Part shown: positions 57,335 through 64,000 of the stretch, one piece after another
Layout of the letters: every line of letters starts with the position of its first letter
Numbering within the stretch: position 1 is the stretch's first letter
Assembly: GCA_036346375.1 (NCBI GenBank)
Contig: CM070508.1
Span: 39,886,862-39,950,861, forward strand
From: Guadua angustifolia
Taxonomy: Eukaryota > Streptophyta > Magnoliopsida > Poales > Poaceae
Direction: 5' to 3'
Length of the DNA: 64,000 bases
Notes under the pieces: generated by a model
What the model saw: only the letters and a program-made list of their open reading frames with translations
Told to the model about the DNA's origin: nothing
The model's database searches: none
Translations under genes and position numbers: made by a program

Positions 57335-59133
57335 TGAAAGACCATGTGGAGATCTATACATTTATGTGATGAGTAATTGACTAGATTAAAGGTTGATCCG
57401 ATGAATAGATGACTAGATTGAAAGGTTGATCCGAGTCAGAATGGTCTTGAAGCATTTTGATAAGTTCTCAACCAAGTCGTGAGTCGTGTTTCTTTGCTGA
57501 ATTTCTCTAGCTCCTCGACTGGTTCTCTTTCTTGGCTGTTTGCTAAGTGCCGAGAGTCGCCAAGCTTTTCTTTGAGTTCTTCGACTTTCGATTTGGTTTC
57601 TTTGCTAGATATCTTGCATTCGAGTGGTTCTGTCTTTGCTAAGTCGTCTAGCTTTTGGTAGTTTTCTTCCTTTGGTGAAGGCCGAAAGTCGAGTGCTTCG
57701 ATCCTTCTTTGCATGATTTTTAGCTTCTCGACAGGTTTTCTTCTGAGTTGAGTACCTTGCTGTGATCAAGGGGTTGTTAAGGACTCGCTAGGTGGTTAGC
57801 CAAGTGGTTCACTAGGTGGTTAGCTGAGTGGTTAACTAGGTGTTTAGCTAGGCGAATTAGCCTTGTGGCTAGCCAAGCGTTTCAACCGAGTAGGCTTGAG
57901 TATATGGGTTTGTCGACTAGTTTTTGTTAAGTTGGTTCTGACTATTTTGAGATAGTCAGGAAATATGATTGTGGGCATTGCTATGTGAAAGGTTTCCTTG
58001 TCTTTGATGGTTGCAGGACGACGGTGCTAGGTCATGGTGAGGCGTAAGGTAACCAGGACTAGGCGAGGCGCGTCGGAGGTCCAGAACGGTTGGGAGATCG
58101 CCGGAAGATGACCGGAGACGGAGTTCGAGCAGCCAAGAAGGCAAGAAAAAGAGCAGATACTAACTAGATGCTGCAAGGATCAATGAGGACTATTGGAATA
58201 CAGTCTAATTGATAGGAATAGCGGGTCTAGTAGTATGCTTTAAGAGCTGTCGCAAGAAAAACCCTGTGTTAGCGGGTTTAGGGTTTCCCCTTGCATGCTG
58301 TGTGAGTGGGCGCTTCCTAACCCTTAGATGAGTCTCTAGGGTTGAGAGCAGCATCTAAGGGTGGTAGGTGGCCCAAGAGTTGTATAAATATGGAGGGATG
58401 TCTCCCTCAACTTGTGTGGTGGTTGGTGGCGATCCCAGAAGAGTTTTAGAGGTTTTGAGTGCTCTGTTGAGTTTTGCCCACTTTTGTGTGTGTGGCTTTG
58501 TAACCTCCCTTCCAGGAATACAAGATACATATCAAAGATTTCAATACTTGCATTTTTCCTTCTATCATTTGCTTTATGCAAGTTACTTTCTGCAATTTAA
58601 GTTACGCAATTTACTTTACGCAAGTTGATTCTTCTATCTGCATTCTTTCTTGCGTCTTTTGCGTTCTTGAGTTGATTGATCTTGTATTTCATTTCTCTGC
58701 CCCTATAGCTTGCTGTGTTTGAACTTCCCAGATCTTTTCATCAGGAGCAAGTTTTACACCGAATTCCCTGTTCTTTTTGCTTTTCTTAAAGTGTTCATCC
58801 TTCTCGGACAGAAAGATTAATTCTTTGAGATTAATCTCATTGATCCTTTCGGGAATCAAGTTTCTTGGTGAACCAAGATCACATCTACCAAATTTCTGTG
58901 AGTTTTGTTGAGGAAACCAAAAGTTCTTGTGATTCTTGTTCTGGTCGAGGCTTCTGTTCATGAGGAACTTTTGGGTCTGGTACTCTCACCTACTCCTGTA
59001 GGGTACTACCAGCTTTTCTTCTCTAGAACCTCTACCCTTTTGAGTGATCTTTTGTGTTAATCTTTTGGAATACTATGTGTGGAAAATTTTGATTGTGACC
59101 AATCACCCCCCCTCTGTTCGCCATTCCGATCCT
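57335..59133 (+). repeat. 3' LTR of copia 2 (full-length)
   Basis: Starts TGAAAGACCATG, ends CCATTCCGATCCT, where the 5' LTR continues TCA. The TATA box TATAAATA at 58383-58390 lies in the part missing from the 5' LTR. 57790-57880 has short repeats of a GTGGTTAGC type. Confidence 0.88.
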
Positions 59134-59205
59134 ATGTACGTGGTGGTGGTGAACACGAGGACAATGGTATTGGCCAAATCAAGATGACCATTCTGGAGTT
59201 CAAAG

Positions 59206-59830
59206 GGCGTGTATTGGCGTACTTTACACCGGGGTACCCTCTCCGCCGCAGATCAGTAGGCCCAAGTAGCGGCCTGGCCCAGGGTGGCGGCTTGGCGAGC
59301 AGGTGGGCGATCATGCCCTGCTCGCCGGGCGAGCGGCCCTCGTGGCGACCTGGCGAGCAGGTGGGCGATCATGCCCTGCTCGCCGGGCGAGCGGCCCACG
59401 TGGCGGCCTAGCGAGCAGGTGGGCGATCATGCCCTGCTCACCGGGCGAGCGGCCCTCATAGCGGCCTGGCGAGCAGGTGGGCGATCACGCCCTGCTCGCC
59501 CGGCGTCGACCTTCGTGGCGGCCTGGCGAGCGGCCGGGCAAGCGGTCCCCACTCGTCAGGCCACGGGGACAATCAAAAGAATGAGGGGAAGGCTTCGCCT
59601 CGAAGTCTCCTTCCCCTGACATGCTGTGTCAGGGCCATTGATTGTAAGGAATTCTACTATTGACATGATGACGGCTCATCCCTCTGACACCTCTCACCAA
59701 ACCCGTCACAGGAACGTCGCATCCCGGGTGGACCGGACGAAGCCACACAGTGGCATTAAAAGAAGCTTGAAGGACGAGGCTACAGCGACGGGTGTAATAA
59801 ATGAGTCGTGGGTCGGTGTGATAAGACCAT
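59206..59830 (+). repeat. Gypsy LTR fragment, same family as the solo LTR at 35041
   Basis: Begins TTGGCGTACTTTACACCGGGG and GGTACCCTCTCCGCCGC, which match the minus-strand start of the 35041-36122 LTR (TCGGCGTACTTTACGCC). A minisatellite follows. The right edge is unclear and no second end or target duplication is found. Confidence 0.55.
59294..59550. repeat. 58-bp GC-rich minisatellite
   Basis: Units start at 59294, 59352, 59410 and 59468 (period exactly 58), with a partial fifth at about 59526. Core GGCGAGCAGGTGGGCGATCA. Because 58 is not a multiple of 3, the open frames across it are not consistent with a repeated protein. Confidence 0.93.
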
Positions 59831-59861
59831 AGTAATGGGTGTGATAAGACCACACATGTAT

Positions 59862-61203
59862 GTTTGGCTCTCCACATCCACAATTCTTTGTGGTGAGACC
59901 CAACAACCAATGAGAGAAAGGGGGAGAGGGGGTGGTATTCTTCGTCAGAGGAGGGAACAAGAGGGATGAGCAGTGGCTCAGATGAGAGATGTCGCCAGTA
60001 ATACGGGTGGTGGGGAGGCATGGTTAAGGTCAAAAATGGAACACGTGGTGGCAAATGGCGGAGAGGTGGATTAGAGACATGTCGACGGGAGAAGTTGGTG
60101 CTAGTGGCGGTCAGGTGAAAGTGGCAGGAGAATTGAGTGCATCAAATGTAAAGGGAGAGAGATGTGTGTGAATTGGGTGGAAGCTCCTTGAGGTGACATA
60201 CAGGGGTGGCAAACCAGGACAGAGGGGGAGTAAAGAAGAAAAAAAAAGCTTGATTTGGTGTGCTATGGGTACGAAAATAAAATTAACCTAGGGCATACAT
60301 TCATGAAGGGGTGGAATACGATGTGACGCAAAATGGATATCGAGAAATCTCACTTGTAACTAGAGATCAAGCTACAATGTGACACAAAACGAATATCAAG
60401 AAATCTCACTTGTAACTAGAGATCAAGCTAGCTGGATTGTGGCCATACCTTGATTTCCCATTTGTCCTTTTAGTAAAGAAAAGGTAAATTCACAAAAACT
60501 ACAATTTCCATATCAAAATTATCACAAAACTATAGATTTAAGAGCAAAAGCTAGCACAAAACTAAAACTTCATTGCATTGCCATTACAGGCCCATATGTC
60601 AAAGATACATGTTTATTTGGGCTCACCTTGTCCACAATTCTTTGTGTTGAGACCCAACTACTAATGAGAGAAAGGGAGAAAGGGGATGGTATTCTTCTTT
60701 AGAGGAGGGAACAAAAGGGATGAGCGGTGGCTCAGGTGAGACATGTCGCCGGTAGTACAAGTGGTGGGCAAGCATGGTTAAGGTCAAAAATGAAATGTGC
60801 GTTGGCGAGAGGAACCGAATGATGGTGGCAAATGGAAGAGAGGTGGATTAGTGGCATGCCAACAGAAGAAGTTGGTGGTAGTGGTGGTTAAGTGATGGTG
60901 GTAGGAGAATTTGAGTGTGCCAAAATGTAATGGGAGAGGGGCGGATGCTCAAATGTGTGTGAATGGGATGGAGGCTCCTTGTAGGTGACAAACTAGGGTA
61001 GCAAACCATGAAAGGGTGCTAGTAAAGAAAAAAAGCTTGATATGATGTGCTATGACTATGAGCACGAAAATGAAATTAACCTAGGGGATAAGTTCATCAA
61101 GGGCTAGGACACGATGTGATGCAAAATGGATGTCAAAAAATCTCATTTGCAGCTAGAGATCAAGCTAGGTGTGTTGTGGGCATACCTTGATTTCCCACTT
61201 GTG
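59862..61203. repeat. Tandem duplication of about 0.6 kb
   Basis: 59862-60470 and 60628-61203 align along their length with many substitutions and small indels. Landmarks include CCACAATTCTTTGTG, ATGGTTAAGGTCAAAAATG and CTTGATTTCCCA. In the left copy a further ~56-bp unit (GATGTGACGCAAAATGG...) is duplicated in tandem at 60319-60431. No gene is supported. Confidence 0.85.
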
Positions 61204-62160
61204 CGCTCAGCCATTCCGCTTGCAATGCCTAGATATAGCTTCAGCTTGACCACTTAGGGTCCTACCGTGGCATCGCGCACTACAAAGTCACACTGTGCAC
61301 ATTAAGGGTGTATACGCCCTCTATAAAGGCCTCCCTCTTTTCGCCACCTAGCTAAACAACTCAAGTATGCACTCTGATGTAGCTTTGATTGTGTAGTCAA
61401 TGATCATTAGGGGTGCAATCGGCTCGGATTCGGTCGGATATCGCTCTTTTCATATCCTAAACCATATTTTATTATCAGATTCAGAGTCAGATACGAATAA
61501 TGTCGGATATGAATACGGCGCGAATGATATCGATCAAATTCAAAGAGAATACGGAGCGGAATTGATACGGTACCGAATATTGTTCATCGGAAATCACATG
61601 AAAACAGATATCGCTTATAGAATGTATATAACAATGATTAATCAATCATACGAGTTCAATATACAATATGATTATCGTAATTTAACAAGTCATTTTATCA
61701 GGTAGCCAAATAAAGTTGCAAAAATATCAAATATTCCTTTATGTTTTGCAAAAGAATACTATGTATTCACATAGGCAAATGGAAACAAATTCTTGCATGT
61801 CAAGCTCTAATGGCGGCGTGTAACATCCCAAAGTTTTGTCTTTAAAAATAACAGAAAATAAATTCATAAATATTATTTATTTTATGAATATCTAGAGAAT
61901 AATTCAATGTTTTGGATTTTTAATAATTATTTCTGATTTTTGGCATTTTCTATTATTTTTGGATTTTAAAAAGATTTTCCTATTTTTAGAAATTAAAAAT
62001 TAATTTCTGTGTAAAAATAAAAACCAAATTTTATTTAGAAATAATTTTATTAAATTCAAAATACCTCATAGAATTTTGATGAATTTTATCAAATTTGTGA
62101 ACTCTATTTTCTATTTTCTAAAAAGTCTTTTTGGATTTTAGCAATTATATGTAGGAAGTC

Positions 62161-63246
62161 TTTTCCATACTCTTAGTAGTACATACTCCCACCTTCAATA
62201 TACCACTTAAATGAAAGTGTCGGGGATTGGATAATCTCCAAAAGGACCGTTATACTCCGGCAGCCAGTTTTGGCCAACCATGCATGCCCTTGGATGGAGT
62301 CCTCAAGGAGGACCCTCGGATAGTCTAGCCGGCGGGTCCGCCCGACCGGAGTAGGCCCGGTTCTCGTCCATCAGCACTCAAGCTCGTCCCCGAGCATGCA
62401 AGCTTGGGAACGTGCAAAGATCAGTCAGAACTGGGGAAATCCTCGGCATGATCGGGAGATCGTATTCACCCCACAACGTTTAAGTGGCGACAATTACGCC
62501 ACGATCTAGGGCCATTATACCCACAACGAGAACGTGGCAAGAATCAAGGATGCGATTACAGCCACGGTTAATGCTGTAAATGATGCATTATTCGACTGTA
62601 GTCAGTTATTTCAAGTATTTTGTAAGCTATAAGAACTCCTTGGTAGATCAGTAAAGGGGATAGACGGGAAGGAAGGAGAAAAAGAGAAAGCAAGACATAT
62701 TCACACAGATATACACGAGCCTTCCTGTAAGAGTTTGACAGCAATAGTGAAATCACTAGAGTAGGGTTATTATCTCGGTTGTGAGAAGTTCGAACCAGTA
62801 TAAACTTTTGTCTATTTTTCGAGTATCGTATCCTAAGAGCATTCTCTAGACGCAAAACCTTCACAAAAAAGGGTCTTTGTTGATCCCTCATTCAACAAGT
62901 AAACTCGACGGGGACCTGTTTCCCAAAGGTCGACAGAAAGTGTTATACAATTTTTATCACTTTCGATATACTCCAATTATAATTCAAAGATGCTCCAATA
63001 TGACATGGTTGAAAAAATTCATTGAAACCCTTTATTTTTTGCTATATATGCCTTTTACATATGTAAAAGGCATATATAAACAAATTATGTTATAAAGGGT
63101 GTATTTTGATGAAATTTTTCAAAGAACTCACTTTGGAGTATCTTATAATTAGTATTAGAGTATACCTAAAAGGATAAAGAGGTATAATAATATCATTAAA
63201 GCGGTATACTGGAGGTGGAAGTACGTACTCCTAGGAGTATGGAACC
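62161..63246. repeat. Foldback (hairpin) element
   Basis: The arm 62161-62217 plus 62941-63060 is the inverted imperfect copy of 63061-63246. The centre is a perfect 36-bp palindrome at 63043-63078. The outer parts match as CCATACTC...AGTACATACT against (reversed) CCATACTCCTAGGAGTACGTACT. A solo LTR sits in the left arm. Confidence 0.8.
62218..62935 (+). repeat. Solo gypsy-type LTR with target duplication
   Basis: Starts TGTCGGGGATTGG, ends AAAGGTCGACA, flanked by GAAAG on both sides (62213-62217 and 62936-62940). It contains GTTCGAACCAGTATAAAC, close to the CTCGAACCAGTATAAAC block of the Tat-type LTR at 27419, so it is probably a relative. Confidence 0.92.
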
Positions 63247-63677
63247 ATTTTCCTATATATATTATAAATAATTTTAGTAAGTTCAAAATGACTTTTTCAA
63301 TTCTCTAAAATTTCCTAGAATTTTTGGGACTGATCTAGTATTTTTCTATATTATATAGAAATTTCATCATTTTAAAAATATTTACTGCATAAAAATAATA
63401 ATATTATATTATTTGCTTGGGCTATTTGGTAAGTTTCAATTGAAGTAGCTAGAATATGAGCTGTAAATATCTAAATCTGGACGGAGTTATCCAAAATTAT
63501 CCAAGAATATAACTGGAATATTATGATCCAACGGATAGTGATCTTCCAAATCTAATGCTGAATCTGAAATCGATATCGAATCTGACAACTCTCCAACACG
63601 ATTATCCAAATTTAATTCGAATAAATCCAGTCAGTCGGTCTGCATTTATTCGATCCAATTGCATCCCTAATGATCAT

Positions 63678-64000
63678 GTGCTGCTTCCTGTCTTTGGCCG
63701 TAGCTCTATGAGGCCAGTGTGGCACGCTTGTATGGTGTGTTCACACGATATCCTATAACAATGCTAGAAAGCTAGTTGTTGCTGACTCATAGGCCCTTAA
63801 CGGCAATGTGACAAGAGTTATAGTTTTTTTTTTGAAAACTTTTGATCTTAAGTTTGTAGTTTTGTGAAATTCAAAGTGAAATATGTGTAAGCTAGTTTTG
63901 ATAGAAAATTGTAGTATTACGAGATTCACTGTTTAAAAATAGTTGGTCGAAGAAAAAAAAACTATGTCGAGCCTTAAGGCCAAGAATAGCCACATCCACA
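63678..64000. other. No recognisable feature
   Basis: Sequence after the hAT target duplication. I see no gene or repeat here. Confidence 0.5.

Larger units (their letters stand above)
47379..59133 (+). mobile_element. Long Ty1-copia element with gag-pol (copia 2, Sire-like)
   Basis: 5' LTR 47379-48595, PBS 48598-48609, gag from 48652, protease, integrase, RT and RNase H to about 55862, a 1.5-kb tail, a polypurine tract and a 3' LTR 57335-59133. The gag is long, with a zinc knuckle, a coiled-coil-rich middle and a second finger, as in the gag-only element at 14808. A family-A LTR sits in gag (49754-50684). No target duplication is visible: the 3' LTR end has lost its last bases and abuts other sequence. 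The 5' LTR lacks about 619 bp that the 3' LTR has. Confidence 0.88.
61408..63669. mobile_element. hAT-type element with nested insertions
   Basis: Ends TAGGGGTGCAATCGG and (right end, reversed) TAGGGATGCAATTGG, flanked by ATGATCAT on both sides (61400-61407 and 63670-63677). The terminal parts repeat CGGAT/ATCCG motifs. In the middle are a TGTAACATCCC sequence (61818), a foldback hairpin and a solo LTR. No transposase frame; the open stretch 61400-61705 shows no domain. Confidence 0.9.

Noticed and set aside
59284..59619. 111-codon frame with repeated Trp-Arg-Ala segments as a repeat protein
   Set aside because: The underlying unit is 58 bp, not a multiple of three, so successive units are read in different frames.
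1..64000. Integrated pararetrovirus or organelle DNA
   Set aside because: No movement protein, coat or viral RT order, and no plastid or mitochondrial gene was recognised; all RT-related sequence has copia or gypsy order.

Overview
This is a window of nuclear plant DNA, almost certainly from a grass and probably a panicoid one (inference). It shows spliced genes with GT-AG introns, Stowaway and Tourist-type MITEs, CACTA and hAT DNA transposons, and nested Ty1-copia and Ty3-gypsy LTR retrotransposons. There is no bacterial gene organisation. One host gene can be read from end to end. Nearly everything else is layered transposon sequence in various states of decay.

Layout. (1) 1-9581: the 3' end of an LTR element on the plus strand (LTR family A, 3' LTR 1365-2335) sits in a decayed minus-strand copia element (2336-9581). 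That copia also carries a small TRIM-like plus-strand element (6144-7454). (2) 9582-13020: a decayed plus-strand gypsy element with a solo family-A LTR in it (10944-11854, target duplication TGACA). (3) 13021-14807: old unassigned repeat DNA with a Stowaway MITE. (4) 14808-21646: a complete but non-autonomous copia element, with both LTRs, PBS, PPT and target duplication AGAAA, that keeps only gag. (5) 21652-24720: an LTR-like sequence interrupted by a hAT element (22546-23622, 8-bp target duplication). (6) About 24721-37813: a minus-strand CACTA transposon whose tnp2 transposase gene is split by a 6.9-kb Tat-type gypsy element (27419-34275, target duplication AGCCT) and a solo gypsy LTR (35041-36122, target duplication GTTAT). 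(7) 37814-45600: a largely transposon-poor island with an eleven-exon JmjC histone demethylase gene on the plus strand (39505-44951). (8) 45601-47378: a Helitron-like element and an AT-rich short tandem array. (9) 47379-59133: a long plus-strand copia element with decayed but nearly full gag-pol, broken by another family-A LTR. (10) 59134-64000: a gypsy LTR fragment with a minisatellite, a 0.6-kb tandem duplication, and a hAT element holding a foldback hairpin and a solo LTR.

The demethylase gene is the functional centre. It has JmjN, JmjC with intact iron ligands, a C5HC2 zinc finger, FYRN and FYRC, the architecture of plant KDM5-like H3K4 demethylases (JMJ14/JMJ703 type). The transposons do not work together. 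Their target duplications give a relative order of insertion. The least ordinary structures are a gag-to-integrase fusion plus an antisense multi-exon gene in the Tat element, a ~290-bp host duplication around one LTR, and a palindromic foldback element carrying a solo LTR.
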